64,000 nt of DNA from Echinarachnius parma. Taxonomy: Eukaryota > Echinodermata > Echinoidea > Clypeasteroida > Echinarachniidae. The stretch is taken from NCBI GenBank assembly GCA_037951105.1, contig JBAMJV010005542.1:1-64000 (forward strand), read 5' to 3'. Positions 11,942 to 22,445 of this stretch are shown here, piece after piece. Each line of letters starts with the position of its first letter. Within the stretch, counting starts at the first letter, position 1. The notes under the pieces are model-generated. The model made no database searches. It had not been told where the DNA came from and saw only the letters and a list, made by a program, of their open reading frames with translations. The translations under genes and the position numbers were made by a program.

Positions 11942-12150
11942 GGTCAAACCCGTCTATAACAACCACCCAAGGGAGACAGAAAAGAGGGGCTTTATCAGCA
12001 GGTGGTCTCTCTAGACAGGTTCATTTACATGTAAACTGCATTCAGGGGAGTCTAGATTAGTGGTCTCTATAGACAGGTTCATTTACATATAGACTGCATT
12101 CAAGGGAGTCAAGATTAGTGGTCTCTATAGACAGTGTTTTTTTTAATACA
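11942..12150. repeat. GTCTCTATAGACAGG tandem repeats (GTCAAACCTGTC family)
   Basis: Three consecutive copies of 'GTGGTCTCTATAGACAGG' followed by 'TTCATTTACATGTAAACTG' lie about 65-67 bases apart, preceded by 'CGGTCAAACCCGTCTATAAC'. This is the end sequence of the dispersed family seen at 27.2, 29.7, 35.3 and 35.8 kb. Confidence 0.6.
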
Positions 12151-12497
12151 GGTTCATTTTAAAGATTGCACAACATTTACACATTTCCTTTCATTTGTTT
12201 CAGGGCTGTTATGTCATTTTGAATATTTTTAAACCATTGTATTTGATGTAGTTGAAATATGTCTACCAGGGCTAACACTTTTCTTCATGTTGTCATTTTG
12301 AATATTTCTTTCCTATTACGTTGGATTTAGTGGGAAACAGTTGTAATCTTTTTTCCAGAACTCCACAATTTTCTTCAAATTATCAAACCCCAATTAATAT
12401 GTGAGCTTACATCCTTGATAGGTTATAAATGCAACACATGGCGGTGCTACTGGCTAATTATAGCGTGGGACGCTAGCCAGAATACATGTACATGTTG

Positions 12498-12742
12498 TGG
12501 GTTGAGAAAAAGAAGGTCGCAAGTCACTTGTTTTTACTTCTGAGGTAATCAAGATTGATGTTTGAAAGCCATGTAGAAACCAAACGTAGCTCTCAATTAT
12601 TATTAGTATTCCACAAATCCCATATATATTATTATTATCTGAAGATTTTGCATCACCCAGAGGAGGCTCCGACCTACACGATGGTATGCGTAACTCAAGT
12701 TAGCAAAAAAATGGACTTAACCCCTTCTCACTCTCACCCAAC
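12498..12742. mobile_element. Fold-back element, GAGAAAGAGAAGGGCGC family
   Basis: The left end 'GGGTTGAGAAAAAGAAGG' mirrors the right end 'CCTTCTCACTCTCACCC'. The interior 'GTTTGAAAGCCATGTAGAAA' and 'CAGAGGAGGCTCCGACCTAC' match the copy at 38123-38364 in the same order. It has no coding capacity, which fits a MITE. Confidence 0.65.
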
Positions 12743-12884
12743 GATGTGCAATTAATCTCCCATTCATTATGCATTGTACGAAGTTGTTTGACATGGGTTT
12801 GAAAACAAAGTGGGAAAGAAGTAGTGAGTGATCATATATAAAATGCGATACGTTTTCCGGTTAATGAGGTAATTTGTTGTTGAA

Positions 12885-13610
12885 AAGTATAATTAGAGCA
12901 TCATAATAAGACAGAAGCATATATAGCTACATTATATGTGGAGGTGGCATCGTACGGAATAAGCATAGTGTAACATGGTTTAGATAATTGAGCAGAGACG
13001 AGAAACACCCTAGGAAATGTCCTAGAAAAAAATTTGCTCTGGAATAGTGTAATTTTTGTATAATATAATTGTTGTAGAAAAGTATAACTAAAGCATCATA
13101 ATTAGACAGAAGCATAGATACATTGTATGTGGGGGTGGCATCGTGCAGAAGAAGCGTGGTGTACAGTAACATGGTTTAGATAACTTAGCAGAGATGAGAA
13201 ACACCCTAGGAAATGTCCTAGAAAGAAATTTGCTCTGGAAAAGTGTAATTTTTTGGTATAATATGATTGTTTTAGAAAAGTATAATTAAAGCATCGTAAT
13301 TAGACATAAGCATAGCTACATTGTAAGTGGGGGTGGCATCGTACAGAAGAAGTGAGGTGTAACATGGTTTAGTCAGATAACTGAGGAGAGACAAGACACA
13401 ACCTAGGAAATGTCCTAGAAAGAAATTTGCTCTGGAAAAGTGTAATTTCTGTATAATATAATTGTTGTAGAAAAGTATAATTAGAGCATCATAATGAGAC
13501 AGAAGCAGATACATTGTATGTGGGGGTGGCATCTTACGGAAGAAGCGTAGTGTAACATGGTGTAGAAAACTGAGTAGTGTGAAGCAATAACCTATGTAAT
13601 GTCCCTTGGG
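12885..13610. repeat. Four-copy ~195-bp tandem array
   Basis: The units start near 12885, 13078, 13277 and 13471, each with 'AAAAGTATAATTAGAGCATC', a 'GGGGGTGGCATCGTACAG' segment and 'CCTAGGAAATGTCCTAG'. The last is itself palindromic (AGGAAATGTCCT). Copies differ by point changes and small indels. Reverse-strand open frames simply read through the array. Confidence 0.85.
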
Positions 13611-13923
13611 GGGTGTTTCACAAAGATCCTAAGTTGAACTTTACTCTAAGTTGGACCTAACTATTATGGAAAGCCATTTGTAGCCTTAGAATAAACATAT
13701 TCAAGAGCAAGAATGCATGTATTTTTAATAGACTGTCATAAATTTTAAATCAAGAACATTGAATTTCCTTGATAATAGAAAATATTATTATGACTTTAAT
13801 CAGCATTTTATGGCTTAAAAAAAAAAAATTACAACAAATTTTCAAAGAAACTAATGGCTTTCCATAATTTTTAAGTCCAACTGAGAGTTAAGTTCAACTT
13901 AGGATCTTTGTGAAACACCCCCC
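13608..13923. mobile_element. TIR element, GTTTCACAAAGATCCTAAGTT family, 316 bp
   Basis: The left end GGGGGGTGTTTCACAAAGAT is mirrored by the right end ATCTTTGTGAAACACCCCCC. Homology extends about 70 bases inward on each side (AAGTTGGACCTAACTATTAT against ATAATTTTTAAGTCCAACTG, then AAAGCCAT against ATGGCTTT). The centre is AT-rich and non-coding. Other copies are at 57735-58012 and, truncated, at 61441-61570. It is a non-autonomous DNA transposon by structure. Confidence 0.85.
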
Positions 13924-14420
13924 TGGTATAAGAGTAATTAGAAAGTAAGTTAGGAGTAGATGTCCAATTTAATCTTCCCTTCATTATGCTTTCTATAGAC
14001 GTAGTGTAACACGTTTTGAAAACTGAATTGAGAATTAAACGTAACCTCAAATAAAATATCTTTTAAGAAAACACAAACTCCATTTTGGAGTAATTATTAA
14101 CCATGTTTTAAGCAGAATTCATGTGCAATTAATCCCCTATTCATTATGCACTGTACAACAAAAGATGTCTAACATATGAGTGGTCTGAGAGTGTCTGAAA
14201 GTCTATTATCGACGACACATTCCCTTTACACACACAGTTGAGTTGCGCTAATACCAGTCTCATTGTGATTATACATGAACCTTCATGTTTATTTAGACAC
14301 GCGGGTGGCCCAGTAAAGTGTCACGAATGCGCCATCTACAATCAATTATGACACATTCCCTTTAAACCCATTCACTACAGAACCTGGTGTTCCACGTATC
14401 GACTCTATGGGTAAATGAAT
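13924..14420. other. No gene seen; family A-like trace at the end
   Basis: AT-rich sequence with a short duplication ('gtgcaattaatcccctattc' near 14110 recalls 12750). At 14363-14443 'TTTAAACCCATTCACTACAG', 'CGACTCTATGGGTAAATG' and 'CGTAGGCAAGGGGC' make a diverged family A-like copy resembling that at 42443. Confidence 0.4.
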
Positions 14421-15370
14421 TCTCTCGTAGGCAAGGGGCTCATAATTGAAACACAACGTGGTATCGAGAAAGGTGTGGTGCTCCTTGCTTTTAATGAGGT
14501 AATTTGCAACAGACAGCAGCAATTAAGGGCAATGAAAGGAGATTGTAATGGCAAAACAGCGTGCAGGGGAGATTATTCAGTTGACAAAGTCATCCTTGCA
14601 ACTAGCAAAGCTACAGGGGGCTGGGAGGGGGGGGGGGGGGGGGGACGGGTGGTGGCAGGCATGGTACCAAATCATGTCACAAATACAAAACAGTGTAAAC
14701 TTACAGTGAAAATAAATAGTGCTTAGAACTGTAAAAAGTGGAATACTCTTCAATGAGTAAGCCCATGCTATGCCACTGATCCTTGCATAAAATCTTGTTC
14801 TTTTCTTCTTCTTCTTTTTTTTTTTTTTTTACTAATGTATGCTGTGTGTTTTTTAACTGGGACTCTGTTCTGTGGTAATCACTCTGTTTTGCACTTTTGT
14901 AAGTAAATAATTTAAAGTGATTATAAAAAGCTATGATTTTTTGTTTAAATTCATAATTATCAAACTGATTATATGAAATTTGATATATCTCTGGTAATGG
15001 GAGTACATGTACATGTATATCTCAATTAAAGGGATTTTCTTTGACAGGGCCCTGGTAATATTGAAAATATCATGCATTAAGTGACATTTGAAAGTCATTA
15101 AAAGGATGCCATAATAAGACATTTCCTGCAAATTTTGTTTGCAAGGGATGTTTTCCATAAAACTCTAATTCAAGATCTTCCTATCATAATGATTTCTACG
15201 TTATAAGCACATCATAATGTCTCCCCTTCCGAGAAATGCGATCTTTAAAAACATTTTGAAGTGAATATCTCATTTCAACTTGAGTTTTTCTGAAGGACTG
15301 CCAGAATTAACTTGATGAGGAAAACAAGTGGTCTAGTTTTGCATGCAAGGCTGCTGCAGGACTCGACACT
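14421..15370. other. Unassigned DNA with poly-G and poly-T runs
   Basis: The 103-residue frame at 14415-14726 spans an 18-base G run and has no domain signature. I do not call it a gene. A T run of about 22 lies at 14815-14830. No other structure was seen. Confidence 0.4.
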
Positions 15371-15605
15371 AGCACTTGCTCATTTGCCCGGGGCAAGTAA
15401 ACATTTATTTTGGGCAAGGACAATTTCATAAATGGTTTATTTAGTTGCCCCCTTCAGGCAACTGACATTTCTGCTCAACTACGAGAGCAGAATGTAATTC
15501 TTGATGAGTAACTCTTGTGTAGAAGTAAGCGGGCAAGTACATATTCTGTTAGGGCAAGTAAAATTTGAACATTTATTATTTTACTTGCCCGAACGGGCCA
15601 GTAGA
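15370..15605. repeat. GGGCAAGTA dispersed repeat
   Basis: 'CACTAGCACTTGCTCATTTG', 'CCCGGGGCAAGTAAA' and 'AGAAGTAAGCGGGCAAGTAC' occur in the same order as at 55275-55470. The copies at 25965-26230 and 28440-28690 are more diverged. The end 'TTTACTTGCCCGAACGGGCC' is the inverse of the start, so it may fold back. Confidence 0.6.
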
Positions 15606-16061
15606 GAAAAAAGTAGATTAAAAAGTTAATGGGGAGGATTGGCTACTGAATAGGTTAACTCTTTATGTGCTATAAGTGCCTATCACCATGTATGCTGTGT
15701 GCTTTACATGCCAAACAGCACAGTAGATGCATTGGTTAGTATCAATACAATTTTACTAGCTGAATACAGATATTCATTTATTCAATTTACACATGGAAAT
15801 GATTGTATAGTGTGCACATGACTAAACACTACTGCTACTCAGCAGATGCATCTCAGATCAAGTTCACATTAATGCAACACCACAAATATTTATCCATCAT
15901 TAAATAAACATGTGTTTTTTCAAACTCCATGCCACATTAAAAATATAAAAAAATTCTATGGTGCAGGGTGTTGATATCCAGACACGAAAGGACTTCATAT
16001 ATTTCATTCTAAATGTATGTCCACCAGGCTCATTTAAGTATTAAGATAACCCTTTGTCTTC

Positions 16062-16830
16062 TATAGTATGTCCCCCCATAGGGTAATACATGGTACCCCA
16101 GACTCCAGTAAGCAGTGAGTTAACTGGTTCCCTACCTGATTGTGCAATCCCCCATAGAGTTTAATACAGGGCCAATCGGGTTCCTGTAGGCAATGGGTTA
16201 ACTGGTTACCTACAAGATTATGCAACCCCCCATATAGTTTAATACAGGGTCTACCAGGTTTCCGAAGCACTGGGCTAACCTGTTCCCTACTAGATTGTGC
16301 AATCCCCCATATAGTTAATGCAAGGCCCACCAGGTTCATGTAGGCAATGGGTTAACCTGTTCCCTACTAGATTGTGCAATCCCCCATATAGTTAATGCAA
16401 GGCCCACCAGGTTCATGTAGGCAATGGGTTAACCTGTTCCCTACTAGATTGTGCAATCCCCCATATAGTTAATGCAAGGCCCACCAGGTTCATGTAGGCA
16501 ATGGGTTAACTTGTTCCCTACTAGATTGTGCAATCCCCATAGAGTTAATACAGGTCCCACCAGGTTCATGTAGGCAATGGGTTAACCTGTTCCCTACTAG
16601 ATTGTGCAATCCCCCATATAGTTAATGCAAGGCCCACCAGGTTCCCATAGGCAATGGGTTAACTTGTTCCCTACTAGATTGTGCAATCCCCATAGAGTTA
16701 ATACAGGTCCCACCAGGTTCATGTAGGCAATGGGTTAACCTGTTCCCTTCTAGATTGTGCAATCCCCATAGGGTTAATACAAGGTCTACCAGGGCTTCGA
16801 TGAGCAGTGGTTTAACATGCGATGGTCTCA
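16062..16830 (-). repeat. Satellite made of family A elements, period about 77 bp
   Basis: About nine to ten head-to-tail copies of the family A unit lie here: TTAACCTGTTCCCTACTAG, 'GATTGTGCAATCCCCCATA', 'GGCCCACCAGGTTC', 'GTAGGCAATGGG', then directly GTTAACC again. Several successive units (16350-16660) look identical. Adjacent units share one TTAA junction, so the dispersed 80-bp element has become a tandem repeat. Confidence 0.9.
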
Positions 16831-16976
16831 TCTTCCATGGCTGTTTACATAGCTTCATGGGAGCTTGCGTGTAGTGTTTTAATTTGCATCTGATGGTGAC
16901 CCCAATTTTCCAATAAACAAATGAGCCTATTTAAGCAGTTATCTACCCTGGATGTGAACATGTTCATCATTTTGTG

Positions 16977-16977
<1 letters not shown>

Positions 16978-17014
<37 letters not shown>

Positions 17015-17047
17015 CTGTGTGTATGTATGTATGTGTGTGTATGTTCA

Positions 17048-17080
<33 letters not shown>

Positions 17081-17660
17081 ATGTGTGTGTATGTTTGTAT
17101 GTATGTATATATGTATGTATGTGTGTGTGTGTGTATTTGTGTGTGTGTGTGTTTGTGTGTGTATGGGTTTGTTAATTTTGTATCTTGTTCGTGTGCTTCT
17201 TGTAATCTTCTTGAGTGATTTTTCTTGTATATGTGTAGAAAGTATGCTGTGCATTTATGTATACATTGTTTGTATGTTTGTTTGCTTGTTTGTTTGTAGA
17301 CATGCGGTATATGTGTTTTTACATACAAGTATGTATTCTGTGGTTATGAATGTGTGTGTTTGCATTGTTCAGAATACATGTATGTCTTGACTTTGTGTGG
17401 GAGATACAGTTACATGTATGTACCCTTTTGTATGTTTGTTTAAATATGGTTTGCCTGTTGTCAATTGTTCTTGTGGTTATGACTGTATTCATGCCGTTCA
17501 GACTATGTATGTACAGTATGTATATATACATTTTGGCACTCGAACATTCCTGTCTATTTTGGTTAGGCGTTTATGTATATTTATGTATGTGTGTATGAAT
17601 GTAGTGCGGTTGTCTTGTTCAATGTTTGTGTGTACCTAACTATGTGTGTGTTTGTTATTG
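16978..17660. repeat. TG-rich microsatellite and degenerate TATG/TGTG tract
   Basis: A (GT)n run at 16978-17010 is followed by GTAT/GTGT/GTTT words for about 650 bases. Open frames of Val/Cys/Met-rich sequence on + and His/Thr-rich sequence on - are products of composition. An alternating purine-pyrimidine stretch like this can form Z-DNA. Confidence 0.9.
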
Positions 17661-17945
17661 TGCAGTGATTGTGTGTTTTTAGAAGAAAAACATATTGGGA
17701 GAACGTTTGTTTTGCCTTGTGTGTGAGTGTAGTGTGGTTGTCTTGTTTGATGTCTGTGTGTGTTTGTTTTTGTGCGAAGTGAAAGTGTTTTTTTTTTAAG
17801 AATAACATTTTGGAGAAGTTTGTTTTGCCTCATGTGTGACTGTAGTGTGGTTGTCTTGTTCAATGTACATGTGTTTGTTTTTGTGTGTACCGTGCAGTGA
17901 TTGTGTGTTTTTAGAATTAACGTCTGGGGTAGTTTGTTTTTCCTT
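17590..17945. repeat. Tandem repeat, about 115-bp period, three to four copies
   Basis: 'GTGCGGTTGTCTTGTTCAAT' near 17600, 'GTGTGGTTGTCTTGTTTGAT' near 17733 and 'GTGTGGTTGTCTTGTTCAAT' near 17845 lie 110-130 bases apart. They alternate with 'GTGTGTTTTTAGAA' and 'AGTTTGTTTTGCCT'. Confidence 0.75.
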
Positions 17946-18239
17946 CACCTTCGCTATTAAAGTGTGGGGAAGTGCTATCCATCTTCTGTTTTCCGTCTAA
18001 CGATCAATCACGAGCGGGGAAAACAACGTAAGCGACCTCATCATTGAAATTCCACCCTCGTACGCAGGTAATATGGAGCGGGGAGCACGGAGAGACGGCA
18101 ATCTTAGATCAGACCCATTAAGCGACCACCGAAAATTGGAATTTGATGACTTTTTAAGGTTTTTTTGTTTTTTTGTTGTTCAGGCTTTCCCTCCCCTTTA
18201 TCACTGTATTCCCTCCTGATTGACTGACTTAGCTCACGT

Positions 18240-18880
18240 TGTTAGGGAGTGAGAGAGAGAGGGAGAGAAATAGAGTGAGGAATAGAGAGGAGGGGAGAGA
18301 AAGGGGGAGAGGGAAGGAGGATGGTAGGGGAAATGGAAAGAGAGGAAATTTAACGTGGAAAAGGAAAGAGTTGTATAAATAAGGGGAAATTGAGTTGGGA
18401 AACATGAATCTCTCCTGACAGAAAAAGAAATAATAGGATTAATACGAGAAAATGCAAAGAGAATAAGAAAGGCAGTTATACATGTAGATCCAAAAGGAGA
18501 ATAAGTGGTTTTTATAATTTGTTTCTCTTTATAGAAAAATGCCAACAAGAGAGAAAAATAGAGGGTTAGAATGGAAGATGGAGAAGAATTAAGGTACAAA
18601 TGCAGGTTGAAGAAAATATGTAAGAGAGAACACAGCAAGTGAAAAAATAAGATAGTAATGATGGGATTGTTCCTTGTGTTTACCTTTAGGACAGAGGGAG
18701 ACGATGAAAACAAAATAGAAAGAGTACGAGAGATAGATAGAGAGGGAGAGAGAGAGAAAGCTAGTAAGAATTTGATAGGAAGGGGGAGAGATAATAAGCA
18801 GAAAGTAAAAGGACAGAGATAAAGAAAAGAAAAAAAGAGATTGATAAAGAAGAAAAAGGGAAAAAAGAAACAAGAGGAAG
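18240..18880 (+). repeat. 640-base purine-rich tract
   Basis: The + strand is dominated by A and G (GAGAGAGGG, AGAAAAGG words) for more than 600 bases. The 291-residue reverse-strand frame (18234-19109) is its Ser/Leu/Phe-rich complement and is not called a gene. Confidence 0.85.
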
Positions 18881-19546
18881 CAGGGATTCCTTTCGTGTTT
18901 ACCTTGCATGCAGCGTATTTCATTGCATCTGAAAGGGTTATTACTCGGGTAGGGCTCCCATTACACGGAGATCCCTTCTCGCCAAGACAAGATTGTGGAT
19001 TCGCTTTTAATAGTCGATCAACGACTGTAACCCAACACGCCAGTGTGCATTTATGTTTTTGTGTTGTTTGTATGTATGTGTGTTTGTGTGTGTGCGTACG
19101 TGCGTGCATACCGTACCTTACTTAATTGACTTAATTTATGAAGCAAATCTTTCTTTTAATGTTGTATTGATCTGCCTACTTGATATTACAATTGTGTATG
19201 GTTATGCAGCGTATGTTACGGATTATATTTTGTAGATTCTGCAGAAGTCAAACAAACAAAACAAATAAATGAAAATGAAGCATTTTACTATTTGTAGTCA
19301 TGAATGCAAGTGTTTATATTGAGGTCACTACTAGGAGTTAGGCAACACTTCAGATAAAATTCAGACCCTTGGGGGGAAAAATGAAAAGGAAGATTTGATT
19401 TGTTTGATTCTCTTCAAAGGAGATGTGATGGTGAAATGTTACTCTAAGCGAAGATGGAGGACTCCAGGGATGGGCATCTAATTATATTTCATTTTTGAAG
19501 AAAAGGGAAGAATAAATACAAATGTGAAGTGAGGATGACAGAATTA
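18881..19546. other. No gene seen
   Basis: 18890-19040 is moderately GC-rich and CpG-containing ('cgcagcg'-type words sparse). 19030-19110 is another TG-rich patch. The rest is AT-rich. No domain-like reading frame was found. Confidence 0.35.
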
Positions 19547-19626
19547 TTAACTCGTTGCTGACGGGAACCGGGTGGGTTGTGTACAAAGTCTATGGGGATT
19601 TTAGAAACTCAAAGGGAATGGGTTAA
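19547..19626 (-). mobile_element. Family A element, exactly 80 bp
   Basis: It begins TTAACTCGTTGCTGACGGG, then 'AACCGGGTGGGTTGTGTAC', 'TCTATGGGGATTTTAGAAAC', and ends 'GGGAATGGGTTAA'. Counting both TTAA ends the length is 80. Confidence 0.8.
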
Positions 19627-19779
19627 CACAAAGAGAGGAATAACGCAAGTATTAGATTAGAAGGATGAAGAAAAATATATAAGCACAGAGAAAAAGACAA
19701 CAAATGAATGTTAGCTGAAAGAGGAAATAATGTATAAACTTTTAGCTGGTTTTGGAGGATTGAACGCTATCATCAGATG

Positions 19780-20185
19780 GATAATTCGAAAGGAAAAAGA
19801 TTTGAGACAAAACAAAGAAATTTAAGAGGAAAGAAAATGGAGAAAACATCATGAAAAATAATAAAAGAACAATTTGAGAAGAGACAAACAAATTGGAATA
19901 TTCATGAGCAGAAGAGAAGGCAGACAAATATCAGCAAAAAGAATTGCAGAATAGTTTGAGGAGAAAAAAAGAAAGTGGAATATGAACAAAAAGGGAAGAC
20001 AGAAAAATATCATCAAAAAGGATGACAGAACAGTTCGTGGAGAAACAAAGAAATCTGAAAACAAGCAAAAGGGAAGGCAGAAAAAATATCAAAAAGGAAG
20101 ACTGAACAATTGAAGAGAAACAAATAAATGGGAATATGGGCTTAAGGGAAGGCAAAACAATATTAGCAGAAAAGAGGAAGAAAAA
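19780..20185 (+). repeat. Purine-rich tandem repeat, about 80-bp period
   Basis: Units with 'AGGGAAGGCAGAAAAATATC', 'AAAGGAAGACTGAACAATT' and 'GAGAAACAAAGAAA' recur roughly every 75-90 bases, about five times, with heavy drift. Reverse-strand frames across it are Phe/Leu/Ser-rich by composition. Confidence 0.7.
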
Positions 20186-20790
20186 TATGAGCACAAAAAA
20201 ACAAAACAAGAATGCAAGAGGCCGGAAGTTGACGAGGATAAATCCTTGGAGATGTTTACTACCAATGGGACGAGTTAATGCCATTAATTTGTTTTGAAGA
20301 AGTACCTCGGATATGCATGACTTCTTTTTTTTCATTAGATTGCGGGTCAGATTTGTGTAATTTGTTAGTTGTTTTGGATGAATAATCTGTTTTGTGGATT
20401 CTCTTTATTATTAATTTTTTCTCAAGGAGCTTGTTGATTTATCATTGTCTTCACGATTTGTTCTAGAAGATCCTTAATTTGTGTGTTTTTTTCAATGTTT
20501 GTTGATATGTTATGTTATTTCTTTGTCTTCCTTCATGTTTGAGAACTAGAAACTTGTTGATAACATGATCCGTTTCTTGTTTTCCTTTATGTGGTAATTT
20601 GTTTGTGGAGCTTGTTAGTAGGCTGACCTGATTTGTGTCATGATTACCTTGAAGCAAAAGAAGGGGGAAAATAAAGCAGCATAACATTTCAATTCATCTC
20701 TATTGTATTATCACAAACATCGTTTGTGATTGTCCTTCACATATCTTATCATTGGCGTAGGGCTAGGGGGCAAGAGGGCCACACCTGCTT
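20186..20790. other. No gene seen
   Basis: Mostly AT-rich with repeated 'ttgtttgtggagcttgttag'-like phrases near 20400-20620, suggesting diverged internal repeats. At 20750-20770 'CATTGGCGTAGGGCTAGGGG' resembles the end of the CAGTGGCGTAGC element family. Confidence 0.35.
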
Positions 20791-20794
20791 GCCC

Positions 20795-21490
20795 CCCCCC
20801 CCCCCCCCCTTGTGAGGACCCCTACCCCTCTTGCACCTGCCCCCCCCCCCCCCCCCCCCTTCACAGGGAGGATAAAACAATAATATGTATTTTAGGTTCA
20901 CAATGCCCCCTCCCGTTCTTGGTAATTGCCCCCTCTCCCATTGTGAGGACTTGCCAATATGTCACCCATCCACCCCCCCCCCCATCTCCATGGGGAGGAT
21001 AAAATAATAATATGTATTTCAGGTTCACAATGCCCCCTCCCCTTCTTGATGAAATATGTAATTGCCCCCTCTCCCATTGTGAGGACTTGCCAATATGTCA
21101 CCCATCCCCCCCCCCCCCCCCTGTTCATGAGGGGGATAAAACAATGATATGTATTTTAGGTTCACAATGCCCCCTCCCCTTCTTGATGAAATATGTAATT
21201 GCCCCCGCCCCCCACCATTGTGAGGTTTCTGGCCCATCTTGCACCCCCCCCCCCCCTTCCCACCCTGTTCATGAGGTGGATAAAACAATGATATGTATTT
21301 TAGGGTTCACATTATGCCCCTCCCCTTCTTGTTAAAATATGTTATTGCCCCATCCCCATTGTGAGGACTCTTACCCCTCTTGCAACCCCCCCCCCCCCCC
21401 CCCCCCCAGTCCACGAGGAGGAAAAAAAAGTAATATATATTTTAGAATCACAATGCTCCTCTCCCCTTCTTGTTGAAATCCGTCTTTGCC
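20795..21490. repeat. Five-copy ~138-bp tandem repeat with poly-C tracts
   Basis: 'TTGTGAGGAC' recurs near 20811, 20942, 21079, 21218 and 21359. Each is followed by a C run (10-22 bases), then 'GAGGATAAAACAATAATATG', 'TTTTAGGTTCACAATGCCC' and 'CTTCTTGATGAAATATGT'. Pro-rich or Gly-rich open frames on either strand come from the C runs and are not genes. Confidence 0.85.
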
Positions 21491-21559
21491 CCACCCTCAA
21501 TACCGACTCTGGCTATTCAACCAGTTCCTGTGGGACTTCAGTTGTGTATGTCCTTTTTA

Positions 21560-22365
21560 GCAGCAAAGGTCATTGCATTGTATGATGATGCGGGTGATGC
21601 ACAATGCAACTTTCCCAAGATAAAAAGATGGAAGAATCGATTGGCAGAGTAGAAGAATTGAATGAAAATTGATAGAAAAAGTTAGCATAGAAGGAAAGGA
21701 GAAGTGCAAGAGATAACAAATGTCCATCATGTATATGTAATACGAGAATGAGGGAAAGCAGCAAGATAGCAAGTGCAACAAAGAAAACTGAAAGGAGAGA
21801 TAAATACAAGTAAAATAGAATAAATACCCATTTCAAGATGACAGATTGTGTATTGATGTTACACCTAAAAGCTGCAAAAGAGCAATTACATTCTACGTTG
21901 ATAACAAAATGCTCAACAAATACAAATTAGAAGAATGTATAGGAGAAAGTAGAAGACAAGACAGGAGAAGTAGAAGAATAGAATGAAAAGAGGGAAGAAT
22001 CAAAGTAAACAAGAAAAATACCATACAATAATATATGCAAGCAGGAACACACATACCAACATTTACTTTGAGGAAGGGACAGGATATTAAGAACACTCAA
22101 ATCTGGCAAAATGAATATTGCATTGTATAGTGATGCACAATTTTGGACAAAGAGAGGAATGAAAGAGCAGAAAATGGAGGAAAATAGAGTGAGTGATTTA
22201 CGAAATGATGAAAATACCAAATAAGAATAGAAGCAAAGATGAGTGCATTGACAAAATGGTGACTAGCTTTGCATGCATAGAAAATGACATAAAAGAGCAG
22301 CACAATGGCAAATGGTGATGGGTTGTACATGTATGACTGCAGCAATCAAAAGGAGAGGAGAATAG
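21560..22365 (+). repeat. Purine-rich diverged tandem repeats
   Basis: The phrases 'CATTGCATTGTATGATGATG' (21570), 'AATATTGCATTGTATAGTG' (22110) and recurring 'AGAAGAATAGAATGAAA' words point to old repeats of about 250-500 bases. Reverse-strand frames are hydrophobic by composition. Confidence 0.5.
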
Positions 22366-22367
22366 TA

Positions 22368-22445
22368 GTAATAATAATATACTTGATTTATATAGCGCCT
22401 AATATGACTTATAGTCATCTCTAAGCGCTTTACAATGATAGTATA
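22368..22445. repeat. TATAGCGC...AGCGCTTTACA dispersed element
   Basis: 'GATTTATATAGCGCCTAATA', then 'CTCTAAGCGCTTTACAATG' after an ATA-rich lead. The same arrangement occurs at 52480-52570. It is a widespread short metazoan repeat by recognition. Confidence 0.7.

Noticed and set aside
18234-19109. 291-residue reverse-strand frame, the longest in the window
   Set aside because: It is the complement of a purine tract and is Ser/Leu/Phe-rich throughout; no motif.
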